A DNA stretch of 64,000 nt, from NCBI GenBank assembly GCA_964020085.1, contig OZ026596.1:30175022-30239021 (forward strand), in the 5' to 3' direction. This DNA comes from Micromussa lordhowensis (Eukaryota > Cnidaria > Anthozoa > Scleractinia > Lobophylliidae). The notes under the pieces are model-generated. The model had not been told where the DNA came from. It searched no databases and saw nothing but the letters and a program-made list of their open reading frames with translations. Below are positions 24,452-38,240 of this stretch, piece after piece. The first letter of the stretch is position 1, and each line of letters begins with the position of its first letter. Position numbers and translations under genes: made by a program.

Positions 24452-27400
24452 CTGTGGATCAATAATAATAATAATAAAGACTTTATTCAAGGAGGTTTAA
24501 CACTTATTAGTAAATTCTCAGCTCCGACTATTGCATTTCTGGCTTTTTGATTTGCTAAAAAAAACTCCGACTACGAGCCAATAGTCGGAGTTTTACGTCA
24601 TATGGAAGTTTAAAAATTTTCCGCACGAAGTTTTCAACTTCAGCCCTCTATAATGGCCGAAATAAAAATCGGCGGCAAAACCCGGTTTGAGAATTTACTG
24701 AAACAATTATTCTATTCTCTCTTGTTGGATATGAAGTGATTATAACCAACTGTACTCGCGCTACGCGCTCGTTGGTTATTTTATCACTTCATATCCAACT
24801 CGGGCTCATGGAATAATTGTTATATATTTATGTAAACAGGAAATATCAACGAACAACAAACAATCTCGTCGCCAGAGCTTTTTCTTGGACGCAAATTCGG
24901 GCGAAAGCTTGTGAGGCTTCCATGTTGTTTCGACAAAGTAGAGTGAATTTTCACAGTGGAAATTTCATGCAGCATCATTAACACTTAATGACTGGCCCTG
25001 AGGGGAACAGTGAATTTTGTTTCCCGACTGCAAGACGAATTCGAGGGAAACATTTAGATTCTAGGGAAACATTGAGACTCGAGGGAAACAAAATTCACCG
25101 TTCCCAGAGGGACCAGTCATTTAGTGATTTGTTATATAGCAAAACAAATGGGTCCAACCGGTGGAAAAACGCGCTGAGATTCTGGTATTTAGAGGCACTT
25201 TATTCTAAAGCCTTGCTGCTGATACAGCAAAAGGGCGGCCTCCTTCAGTCTCACGCTTATAATTAGGGCAGATAGAATTATAGTTGGCTTACCGCGTGCT
25301 TCTATTATGATGTGTATTGTTAATTACCTTCGGATTCTGTTGGAAAAATATCCTTTCTGCCAAGTGTAGCTGGCATCTCCAATTCCCTGGAGATGTCTCT
25401 TGTCACTGTTCTCCTTTGTCGCATTGACCTTCGGCTGTCCAAACCTGACTCAGCTTCCGAACACATCTGCATCAGAGCTGTTAGAGAAGAGCCAGTAGTG
25501 TTCCCCAGTCCAGGAGTAACCGTCGAAAGCATAGAATTGGCAGGAGTACACAATGACTCGCCAGACCTGCAAGTTGAATCCAAACCGTCCTCGCCACTCA
25601 CTGGAATTTGTTCTGCTGCAGCACAAGAATTCGAAAGTATCGCGTCTGTATGGGAATTTCTCCTTTGTGGATGAAGAGAGTTTTTACAGGTATTTGACGG
25701 CTTTGCAACAGGTTCAAAACACGGTGAGCCACTCGATCGCGTCATGTGTTCATCTCTAATGCAGGACTGTTCTACTTTCCCGTCATTACCAGGTATGGAC
25801 GTTTTGTCATTCGGTTGTAGCGACGGCAAATCTACTTGGTCAACAGTAAGTTCTTCGGCGAGTTCTGGCTTCATTATTCCTTCTGAACTCACGTTTGTTG
25901 AAGATACAGTTCTTTGCAACCTCCTCGGTAGATATTTTTTCCTCCTGTTAACCGTAGTTTTGGCAACCTCGTCCACATCATTGAAATTCTTCAAGGCATC
26001 CTCAGGGCTGTCTCCATACTTGAAGAGCCCTTCCAGTTGGCCATTGGAAGCGTATCTGAATGACATTTGCTCGTCAAACCCCCACATCCATTCCGTTGAC
26101 TCTTCGCAAGTTAAAGGTGAGTCATTCTCTCTGGGTGGAATTGTGGACTGATGTTGCGTAACTTGGGAAGCAATCGACAAGCTTTCCTGACTGTTCGTCC
26201 CGTTTTGAATCTTGTTATGCACGTCCAGAACGTCTTTGCACAATCCTGTGTTCCAACCAAACAATAAAATGGATTCTAAAATTTCATGGTCACCCACAAG
26301 ATAAACGAGTACCAGTCTTCGTTATCTAATGTACAAAGAAACAAAGGCTTGCAAATGGCCTATTGTTTTACAAATCATCCTTGACGCCAAGGGAAGATGA
26401 AAGGGAAAGATCGAGGGTTGTAAAAAATGTAAATGCAGTGGAATCCCGATTTCTCGAACCTCCAGGGGAAACGCAAATTGGTTCGAGAAATCGGGGGGGG
26501 GGGGGGCAAATTACAGTGTTTGACTGAGGAGAGGGAACGACTTTTGGTTCGAGTTATCGAGAGGCTCGAAAAAATGAGGGTTCGAGAAATCGGGATTCCA
26601 CTGTATGTAATGTATGTATGTAATTTGTTTACCCACGGAACACCAAGGAGTTCACAAGAATTCATTCAGAAATGCCCGTGCATTCCAGGATTGAATTGGA
26701 ATTAAGTGTTCGTTTTTGAGAGGAGAGGGGAAACCCGGAGTACCCGGAGACAAACCTCTCAAAGCAGAGTGGAGAACCAACAACAAACTCAACCCACATA
26801 TGACGCCGGGTTCGGGAATCGAACCCGGAACACATTGGTGGGAGGCGAGCGCTTTCACCACTGCGCAATCTCTGCTCCCCTAAATAATACCAATACCCTT
26901 GATAGGCGTTATTCCCAAGGCAATTCCTCTTAATTTATTTATAGACATGGTACCCAGTTTTTCCGCGGCTAATGCTACCACGCGCTTTACGTAGATGTTT
27001 CGTGAAAACGAAAATGCGTTTCAAAGTCCCTTGGGTGATCTACGTGAACAAAGTCCACGTCACGTGATTGGCTTTTCCTACATCCTTCTGGGGTTCCTGA
27101 AACCGAAAGTGATCTAAAAATAACTTGAGAGGGTTTACTTTGGGAGTAAGGCCTATATGGGAGATTCACTCTTTTACCCTTCATACTCTCTCGCGTATAT
27201 ACTACATATTGATCGTTTTCACTGTTACGCAACGAAAAAATAAATTGAAAACTACTGATTCAGTGGATAAAATCAAGAAATTGTAATGTTATAGGAGAAA
27301 GGCAGAGAAGATGTTTCTCCAAGTTTTAGGTCCAATCGTTTTCCCAAACTTCAGATATTCGTCGAAATGTTTTGCGCAAATTTACGGAGCCCAGTATGGA

Positions 27401-30055
27401 GCCGCCATGTTTGTTGACCTCTGTGGTCTACCAACACGGCGACCGGAAAAAATAGTGTAAACATCTGGAACTTACTTAGGCTATCTAAACGGCTGATTAC
27501 CTGAACTGAACCAACAAACATTTACACAAGCACTGTCCTAACACTTTAACTCCTAAAAAGGCTAAAAATCACCAGATAAGTGTATATTTTTCCACAAACG
27601 CGATCGGAGCAGTATGTCACGCACAGGCAAAACCCTGAACTTCAAACTGTGCTGGTTTCCGAACCAAGCTCGTCTTGAGTTGAGAAGTTGTGAACAGATA
27701 TAAATTTAGATCCCCTTATGCCTGACGAGGATAAAATTTTTGGTGACTTCTTAGTTTTGGAGTTTGGAATTTGATGACGCCACGTGAAAACGATCTACAG
27801 TCAGCCTTCCTTATCTCTAATTGCATGGGTAATGTTGTAATACTTTTTAGAAAATAACCCAAAGCAAATACGCACGCTGATTGGTTTAAAATCGTGTTTT
27901 TATAACTCGATAGAAACACAGCACATGTTTTCTATTTCTTAAATACCTGTCTGACTCGGTGAAGCTTTACGTATTCCATTCACTTGTCGCTCGTCGCAAT
28001 TAGAGCTTTCTTCAGGTGAGATTTCATCGGCGAGTTCATTCGAAGGGGAGTTATTGTCCACGTCTGGTTCGTCACTGTTGACAAGAGAGTCCTCCATACT
28101 CGAAGCGTTTGATGGTGGACCAACTTCTGGAGTTTTCCAATATTCACAAGCAGTCGCGGTTTCCATACGACGCCTATTGACGTTGAAACAAACGTTATAT
28201 GACAGTGTATATGGAAGGTATCTGCTATTTGTCTGATGGAATCTACAGAAGATCTATCGTGATTTAGTATAAATCTACTAGCGTTCTAGTAGATGTATAC
28301 TAAAACAATTAGATTATTCGCTCTCGATTTCTATCGCGCGATAGTTGACTCGGGCTGCGCCCTCGTCAACTATCACGCGATAGAAATCTCGAGCTCATAA
28401 TCTAATTGTTAAATAGAAATCGAAACAAAAACTTTGGATATTGATTTCACTTCCCGCTAGGGCCAGAAACCGTGAGGGGAGGACACGTGGTAATAGTCAG
28501 GCTGCCACTTCAAAACAAGAAGGTAGCTTGGTATATCTTTCCGTAAATGTTCACAATTCAAACCAAAATTGGAATTAAACCAGAGTGTCTAATTCCAGGT
28601 ATATTTCACTTAGTGTTTCTCGTTTCCATTTGTTTGGCTGGATGGACGCCTGGCTAGTCCAAAGTCTCAATTTGGCGCGGTTTCTGACCCAACCGAAAGA
28701 GAAAGTTCCACGTTTTAGACGGCTAAAACACCGCGAAGAAAAACTTCTCTTCATTTTCTTTTATTTCTATATGCCAATCTCATTTGGATTCCATCAAGCA
28801 AGTAACATAAAATCCCTGTCATTTAAGTTCAAGAAATGGAAGACGTAGTGTCATGATCACAGAGAGTCATGCAAATCGAAATCATGTGTATAATATGTTT
28901 TTAGGAAAAGCAAAGCTAAGAGATAAACTAGTGGACTATTTACAAAGCTTGCCCGGCCTAGGCTGTAGCCTTCTCCTCCCTCTCGTTCTCATGATACTCA
29001 TGATTTTTCAAGAACAGAAAACACGAGCCGTACCTTATCGAAGACTCACCCGAGAATTGTAAAGAATCTCAGTTCGTAGCAGCTTATAAATTCAGGAACG
29101 TACTCACCGTTTTGCTTTGCCATGCAGTCCATCACTTCTGTAAGCTTTGGCAAAAGGATTGGCGTCTATTTTTAACTGGGTGATCTTGTAAAATAACAAG
29201 AAAAAAGACGATCATCGTCCACGTGCACTTACAATTATTTTCTTCAATCCTTAATTTTTTTAACAGTTTGACATGTTTTAGGTACGGCTTGTCAAACCAG
29301 TCTAATCTTCAGCGTGAAAAAAACTGCTCCATCTCGTTCAGGAGAAACGTTTTGTTTGTCCACTTTATAATCACTTCCTGAGTTTCCTTTTGATGAACAT
29401 ATTGTTAAGTAGACTGATAAAAAGAGAAAAGAAAATCAAATGAAGTCAGCGACAGACCACCAAATTCTTAACCATGACTTCGAAGTTGGGACCTAATACT
29501 CAAAAGAACATGGACGACTACCAAAAAGATCTATCGGCCGAATAAGCCAATAACATTTTGGTTCGACTTAGCCTGCGGGCAGGCTCCCCATTGAGTCACG
29601 CGCGCGAGCGAAAGAGCAAAGCGATTGAGCCGAAAGGAGTCTGGGCGCTTGCTCTCCAAAGTGAGCCTGCTAGCAAGCTAGGCTCGACTAGGTGAAGATC
29701 CCTTCTTCAAGGACTAAATGAACCCGTGGTGTTCGTCAACAAGGTTCCTAAGCCGCTAGCTCATGCATTACGTCTCCTCATATCGAGGTATTGACAACGT
29801 CACAACTTTTGGGGGTGACTGAGCTTTACGACAAACTGATAAATATGGTACTCGTATAAAACATTCTGACACTCCAGATTACCTATATGGCTTGCTCCGT
29901 GAGCGAGCAAGATAAACTGAATCCTACGCTGTGGTTGGCTACCCGAGCGAGATTAGCCGCTATGTCCCACAAGAAAATAGTGTTATTTTTATATAAAAGA
30001 TCCTTTATTGACCAAGCTGTTCGGTCAAGATATATGGGTTATTGACCAAGTGTGA

Positions 30056-30086
<31 letters not shown>

Positions 30087-30227
30087 TTTTTTTTGCGTGG
30101 ACCGAGACGGAGTCGAGATCCATAAACACGCAAAAAAAAAGAACGAGGTCAATAAAGGATTTATTATATGGCTTTCGGGGAAATTTTTCTTGCGGGACAA
30201 GGCGGGTAGTCCCGAGCGGGCAAGATA

Positions 30228-30258
<31 letters not shown>

Positions 30259-33200
30259 CAGCGCAGGATTTGATTCATCTTGCCCGCTCGCGGAGCTAGC
30301 CATATAATAAGGCTGGTTATTGCCTCATTCTTTTTTGCGTGTTTATGGATCTCGACTCCGTCTCGTTCCATAAGCACGCCCAAAAAAAACGAACTTGGCC
30401 AGCAAACAGCCATATTGAAAGCAAGTCTTGGGATGATACAGAATAGAAACTAGTTACCATGATAACAGAATACAATGTAGTTCAAAGTAGCAAGGTTTGT
30501 ATCATTACTGTAGCCTCGCTTTCAGTGTTGAAAGGCCTGATCACTACGTCTGGAACTGTAAAATGGGCTATTATCACCGAAGTGTCCCTTAAATACAAAA
30601 TAAGTCCTTTACCTGCTTATTTCTGTACTGTGAAACGGCCATGAACTCCGTCTCGGGGAAATAAAACTCCTTTCTCAAATTGTAGTCAAAGTAAACTCCA
30701 TTATCACTTTCAACCACTTGAATACGGGGAATGTAGCGGCGCATTGTGCTCAACAGAATTGCCTAAGAGAGAAATGGACAGTCGGGCAACTTACTGGCTG
30801 AGTAAGAGGAGAGGAAGGTGAAGTCATGGCTGTGGGCCGTTCTGTACTCTGTTATAGTACTACAAAGGGCGCTTTCCATCCAATGACAGATTTAGGTTTG
30901 AATTCCGGTATATTTAATTGAAAGGTCCACTATTCGAAAATTCAACAATTTCCAGATTTACTGGAAACTTTCCCAGGAAATGTCCATCTCTTTTGTAGAC
31001 TAGCGAGGGGAATATAGCCTGCATTGGTTAACAGGCCAACTTGTCAGCCTCCCACCAGTTAGGATTCTTAATAGGTTATGTTCTATTTGCAATATTTTTT
31101 TTAATTACAGCGTCACCAATTAGCACACAATGCTAAATACAAGTGACACTTAAGTTATATATATATATATATACATTTTTTATTTGTCCCCGTTTCGAAA
31201 TGTTCGGAATTTTTGGTTGAATGAAAAGCGCCCATGAGCTAAATGACCGAGGTCAAATAGTTTCTTGCCCTGCCCAGCTTGAGGGTTGTCCAATACACCC
31301 GCACTGTAACGATCCGTTAAAGGCTTATTCAGTTCGTTCGATCCGTACGGATCGTTAAGTGGCCTTACGCTCCGTAGAGTACTGTTCACGGATGGTATAT
31401 TGCATCTCATTAGGGACACTTGGAAAAAAAACTGCTTTACAGATAGTGAGGGGGTCAGAAGGCTTAACGATCCGTTCGATCCGTACGGACCGTTAAGTGG
31501 CCTTACGCTCCGTAGAGTACTGTTCCCGGATGGTATATTGCATCTCATTAGGGACACTTAGAAAAAAAACTGCTTTACAGATAGTGAGTGGTTCAGAAGG
31601 CTTAACGATCTGTTCGATCCGTACGGATCGTTAAGTGGTCTTACGCTCCGTAGAGTACTGTTCACGGATTGTATATTGTATCTCATTAGGGACACTTAGA
31701 AAAAACACTGACTGCTTTACAGATAGTGAGGGGGTCAGAAGGTTTAACGATCCGTTCGATCCGTACAGATCGTTAAGTGGTCTTACGCTCCGTAGAGTAC
31801 TGTTCACGGATGGTATATTGCATCTCATTAGGGACACTTAGAGAAAAAACTGTTTTACAGATAGTGAGGGGGTCAGAAGGCTTAACGATCCGTTCGATCC
31901 GTACGGATCGTTAAGTGGTCTTACGGTCCGTAGAGTACTGTCCACGGATGGTATATTGCATCTCATTAGGGACACTTAGAAAAAAAAACTGCTTTACAGA
32001 TAGTGAGGGGTTCAGAAGGCTTAACGATCCGTTCGATCCGTACGGATCGTTAAGTGGTCTTACGGTCCGTAGAGTACTGTCCACGGATGGTATATTGCAT
32101 CTCATTAGGGACACTTAGAAAAAAACTGCTTTACAGATAGTTAGGGGGTCAGAAGGTTTAACGATCCGTTCGATCCGTACGGACCGTTAAGTGGTCTTAC
32201 GCTCCGTAGAGTACTGTTCACGGATGGTATATTGCATCTCATTAGGGACACTTAGAAAAAAAACTGCTTTACAGATAGTGAGGGGGTCAGAAGGTTTAAC
32301 GATCCGTTCGATCCGTACGGATCGTTAAGTGGTCTTACGCTCCGTAGAGTACTGTTCACGGATGGTATATTGCATGTCATTAGGGACACTTAGAAAAAAA
32401 AACTGTTTTACAGATATAGTGAGGGGGTCAGAAGGCTTAACGATCCGTTCGATCCGTACGGATCGTTAAGTGGCCTTACGCTCCGTAGAGTACTGTTCAC
32501 GGATGGTACATTGCATCTCATTAGGGACACTTAGAAAAAAAAACTGCTTTTCAGATAGTAGCGGGCAGAAGATTTAACGATCCGTTCGATCCGTACGGAT
32601 CGTTAAGTGTCTTGCGGTCCGTATAGTAGAGTTTACGGATCGTATATTGCATCTCATTAGGGATTCTTCACACTTATTCGCAAGAGGTGATGTGTCTTAG
32701 CGGATCGTTCGATTCGCAATTCGTGCATCTCATTAAGTTATTAGTAAAAAAAAACTTTAGAGTGTATTCTAGTACGGCTGTAATTGTTGGGTTCTGTCCC
32801 GGAGTAGCGGTTTACAAGGGAATAACCATGGTGCTTTCCTTGTTTAGGAGTCGTTCTTGGTTAGTTGTTGCGTATTGTTTGGTCTTTTGTAGCGGCTCTT
32901 GTGAACCGGTACACTTGGACAGAACCAATTCTTGCTCGAAGGAACATTGTGTATGTGTATATTCCTCGTTCTTAATGTGGAAAAAGCGTAATTCTTGGTC
33001 GATTGGGAATATCGATCGTAGCATGTGTTGTTACTGTAAGAATGAGTCATATTTATATCTGGATGCGTTATAATCTGCTTCAATTTTCGCTTAGGGATAT
33101 TATCCTTCGAGCTTCATTCGAGTGTTCATTCGGTTTTTGGAGGTAATCCATTGCAGTGTTCAATATGAAACTTTACGTAGAGAAGACCTGTGCTTAACCG

Positions 33201-36200
33201 CAAAATATTCCGGCATGTAAGGAAATTTTAGGTAGCCGTTTACGCTGTATCGCGGTACTCTGAAAATAACTGGAATAAGAACTCAAAATGGCGTATAGTA
33301 ATCGGTTTTGGGTGGCGTTACGCTCCCTTTCGAGTAAGTATTACGAACCGCACGCGTTTTATAGAAAACATTTCTGGTGTTTTTCCACATTTAGAACGAA
33401 GAATATACACATCTTGTCTGTTGATGCCAGCGCACTTTTGCTACGATCGATATTAATTCTCTTCGAGTTCGTTACGAACCGCACGCTTTTTATAGAAACC
33501 ATTACTTGTGTTTTTCCACATTTAGAACGAAGAATATACACATATATCTTGTCTGTTGCTGCCAGCGCACTATTGCTATGATCGATATTTCCTTTCGAAC
33601 AAGAATTACGAGCCGCACGCATTGCATCTGTTGCTGCCAGCGCACACTTGCTACGATCTATATTTCCTTTCGAGCCAGTATCTCGAGCGGCACGCGTTTT
33701 ATAGAAAACATTTCTGGTGTTTTTCCACATTTAGAACGAAGAATGTACACATACATCTTGTCTTTTTCACATACATTATGTCCTCTTCAAGCAAGAATTA
33801 CAAATCGCACTCGACTGTACTCCAAAAATGTTTACTGTTGACTTAATGAGATGCACGAATTGCGAATCGAACGATCCGTTAACACACATGGCCTCTTGCG
33901 GGTAAGTGTGAATTTTTCTAAGTCTCCCTAATGAGATGCAACATACCATCCGTAAACTCTGCTGTACGGATCGCAAGGGCCCTTAACGATCCGTACGGAT
34001 CGGACGAACTGAACGGACCGCAAGGGCTCTTAACGATCCGTACGGATCGAACGAACTGAATTTGCCTTTAGCGGATCGTTACAATGCGGGTGTATTGGAC
34101 ATGACTGCCCAGCTTAACCGTGTCGATGAACGTTTTTTCTTTTGTTATCACAACACCTTTATTGAGCCTGACGTCTTTGGAAAGGAGTCAAAATATCTTG
34201 GTAAGTGTTTTAAATTGCGCAAGCTTTTTGACGGGTTGATGTGTGCAGGTCCGAACGGTTAGTACTGGACCGGCTCAGATAAGTCTGTTCGGCACATGAA
34301 GCCACAAAAAGAGAAGCAAAGTCACAGTCACTGTGCAGTGTGCTAGTGATACTCGGAATCTCACTGGCATAATACTCTAGCAAAGCGCACTGGACTAAGT
34401 TACACATTACACATCCGTCACTCGATTGCGCATAAACACAAATTTTCGACACTAAGGAAAAAAGGAATTGAAATCGCACCCAGTCCGAATATTTAGTGGA
34501 TGAAACACTACACTACAAAAACAGATAATAATTAACAATTAGATTATGAGCTCGAGATTTCTATCACCTACATCACCTCATAGAAATCGAGAGCGAATAA
34601 TCTAATTGTTTTAGTAGAATTCTAACTGAAATTAACGCAAATAACGGTTTCCAATGATTTTCCCACGCATTATTGAACTTTACCCATAAACAAAGTTGCA
34701 CGTATCGAACTGTCCTTGGCAAATTTGCAGTTTTTTCGCGCGTACCCGCTTTTTCAATATTTTTAACTTTGTAAAGTCAAGAAACCTAAAAAGTTAGTCT
34801 TCTCTCAGGAATTTAATTACCCGTTTACATCTAAAATTCCTTCCAAAGCTTCGGAAAAACTATAAAAACATCGCATTTCGTGGACGACCGGTGGCCAACT
34901 GTACTCTAATGGCTGATAGTATACGAGTAGCTCAGCCAATCAGATTGCAGTATTTGCATTAGTATGCTAGTAGAATTCTACTAATTAACAATTAGATTAT
35001 GAGCTCGAGATTTCTATGAGGTGATAGTTGATGAGGCCGAAGGCCGAATCAACTATCACCTCATAGAAATCGAGAGCGAATAATCTAATTGTTTTAGTAG
35101 AATTCTAACTGAAATTAACGGAAATAACGGTTTCCAATTATTTTTCCACGCATTATTGAACTTTACGCTTTAACAAAGTCGCACGTATTGAATTGTCCTT
35201 GGTAAATTTGCAGTTGTCTACGCGCGCGCAGCCGCTTTTTCAATAATTTCCAGTTTTTTAAATCAAGAAATCGTTACTGACCTTTTTTTAGTCTTCTCTA
35301 GAATTTAATCATCCATTTACATCTAAACTTTCTTTCAAAACTTCGGAAAAACGATAAAAACGTCGCCTTTCGTGGACGAGCGACAGCCACTGCACTCTAA
35401 TGGCTGATACTGACGAGCAGCTCAGCCAATCAGATTGCAGCATTTGCATTAGTATACTAGTAGAATTCTACTAATAACTGTTAGAGTCATAAAATTATTG
35501 TTTCCCGAATTGTAGACCAAAGGTAGTTTATAGAAGGGGTGCTTAGCGGATAAGTCTAAGGGATACGGCAACAAGATTTTTCGCCGCACATCATAGGAAT
35601 CCGAGCTACATTTAAAAATGTGCAAAAGTTTGATCTGTTACCATCTTTACTATTATCCAAAATCGCTTTCAAAGGTGGATGCTGCTAGTAATTCCAAATA
35701 AACTGGAAATCAGACTAAACGATGGTGAAGGAGAGTACCTCAACCACAAAGCTCACCTGGCCTGACTTTGCCGCCGTCACCGGGCAGTTTGTTAACTTCA
35801 GCATTTTGAAGGTGAGCGCATTCTGCATAAGAGACGCCCCCATAGCTGGCGTGCTCGGGTGAACGTAAAGTCTCGGCCACTCTTCCTCGGGTAAAGGGCG
35901 GGAGTTTGCCACCCAGCGGTTACAGTTCACATCATAGCTGTATCTGAATGCATCCATCAGCACGAAATCTATCATCACAGTGTAGAATCGTCTGGGCTTC
36001 AGGTCTTCAAACGCTATTGACATTAATGGGCACATACGCCTACAGACAGAAGCAAAAAAGAGCTTGGAAGATAAACGTTTAAGCGTTTGGCTCACGACGG
36101 AATCACTTTAGGGTGCCGCTCGGTGAAATCTATGAAGGCCTGCTCTGTAAATCTTTAGTAGGGTTCGTCAGACAGGTCATTGAAAACTTGGAAAGGCATG

Positions 36201-38205
36201 GGATTTATTCTTTCAATTTCCCGGACTGGACAGTCATGGAATTTATTATTTCAATTCCCAGGCCTGGAAAGTCATGGAATTTATTATTTCAATTTCCAGG
36301 CCTGGAAAGTCATGGAATTTGAGTGAAGGTCAAGGAAAGTCATGGAAAAGCAAGACGCTTTCGGAAAATAAAATGGCAAAAAGATAAAAAAAAATAACAG
36401 GCGAGTCAGCAACAATCTTTACTTTCAGTAGAAATAGACACAAGCACGCATTTTATGTATTATATAATGTTGGAAAATACGTGAAATAAATGATTGTTTT
36501 CATACTACTGTGAGAACAACTGCTAAACTTAGGTCAATGGAAAACTAGGAAAGGTTATGGAAACAGTCATGGAAAGTCATGGAATTTTAAAAGGTTCAAA
36601 GAGTACGAACCCTGTAATTAGGTAGGGGGGGGGGGGGAGTGCCGCTGGGTGCCCTATACTAGACCATGATCAGGTTGATTTTGCAACCGGGCCTATTCTA
36701 GACTAGCCACTAAAAAACCGTACCCTATCCGAGACTAGCTATTTTCCATGCAGACACTTTATCACTATCGTAGTTCATCATATGTTAATCAATCAATCAA
36801 TCATCTTTATTGGCCCACAAATGAGTTTCATTTAGGATATTACTTTAAATACATTGCAGGTTGATTAATAAAAATAAGAAGGAAAGTTATTGTTAAAAAA
36901 AGCGCCTAGAGGCTAAAGGAACCGTAAGGTTTTCGAGTTAGCCCCTATAACCAATTAGAGTTTTTTTTTAATAAAGAAAGAGCAACAAGGAGAAAAAACA
37001 AATAATGCTTAATGAAGTTGTAATAAATGATAGATTGCTATTTACTTGTTCTGACATTAAATAATGTTTCATTTCTTTGGCAAAGGAAAATGTACTGAGG
37101 TCTTTCAAGTAATAAGGGATATCACGCCAGAGGTCTATTGCCTGATCGGAAAACATTTGTTTTCCAGTGTTAATACGAGGGCGAGGTTTACAGGTTTACA
37201 GGGCGCTGTTTATTTAACTAAACCAATATCTTACAAAGTCACTTCTATTATAGAACCCCGCATGAAAGCCGTATTGAAGACTAAACTTTTTATACACTGG
37301 CCACTTTTTCCGCTATGTTATACCCTATAGATCGTTTTCACTGTCACGCAATAAAAAAATAAATCGAAAACTATCCAGTGGAAAAAGCTGAGAAATTGTG
37401 ATGTTATAGAAGATAAAAAAATAAGACACTTCTCCAAGTTTTAGCCCTGTGCGTTTCCCCAAACTTCAGATATTCGTCGAAACGTTTCGCAGAAATTTAC
37501 AGAGCCCAGTATGAAAACGCCATATTGGTGTACCTCCATGGTACACCAATATGGCGGCCGGAAAATAGTGTAAACATCTGGAACTTACTTTGGCTTTCTA
37601 GGCGACTGATTATCAGTACTGAAAAAAACAAGTATTTACATAAGCACTTTTCCTAATGCTCTAGCTTTTAACAGGGCTCAAAATCATGAGATAAGTATAT
37701 ATTTTTCAACAAATTTGATCGTAGCCTTGTGTCACGCACCTCCATAACCCGGAAATTCAAAATGCTCTGGTTTCCAAACGAAGCACGCTATTGAGCTGTA
37801 AAGTTGTAAACAGATATAAATATGTCACCTCTTATACCTGATGAGGATGAAAACTTTGGTGGATCTTTAGTTTAAGATTTTAGAAAGTGATGACGTCACG
37901 TGAAAACGATTTATTCTAGATTAAAGCTGTCTCATTTCTTTACACTCATCCAGATTAAACTGCCTGAAAACCACACCCTTCGGAATATAGCTTAGATATG
38001 GAAGCAACCCCTCCGTGAAGGGGAGCTTCCTGTAGGTGAAAGGGGTGCTCCAAAGCGAAACGTTGATGAGGCAAAATCTAATAGGCGGAATAACAGCGAG
38101 GATCGAAAAGGACCAGCAGCTAAATTACCAAGCGTAGTCAATCGGTAAACCGATAATCGATGTTAGTATATACCACACAAGTGAATAGTACTTTTCGCGC
38201 GCGCT

Positions 38206-38240
<35 letters not shown>

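Larger units (their letters stand above)
31281..34104. mobile_element. 2.8-kb foldback-type element with tandem repeats inside its inverted ends
   Basis: CTGCCCAGCTT (11 bases) is directly repeated at 31270-31280 and 34105-34115, a likely target duplication. The ends are inverted copies (GTCCAATACACCCGC, TGTAACGATCCGTTAAAGGC, TTCAGTTCGTTCGATCCG on the left; inverse on the right). The left arm holds about nine full 138-142-bp units (31330-32690); the right arm (33840-34075) keeps only a few. An inner inverted pair (about 32930-33015 against 33300-33800) carries a second tandem family. No transposase seen. The target length suggests Mutator- or hAT-like mobilisation; that is inference. Confidence 0.75.

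Noticed and set aside
25393..26149. Plus-strand frames over T-box exon 6
   Set aside because: They are complementary to a phase-consistent exon and carry no recognisable motif. (Interval given on the minus strand.)
31330..32690. CRISPR-like regular direct repeats with palindromes
   Set aside because: The units are 138-142 bp and repeat along their full length without unique spacers, and the context is a metazoan intron.
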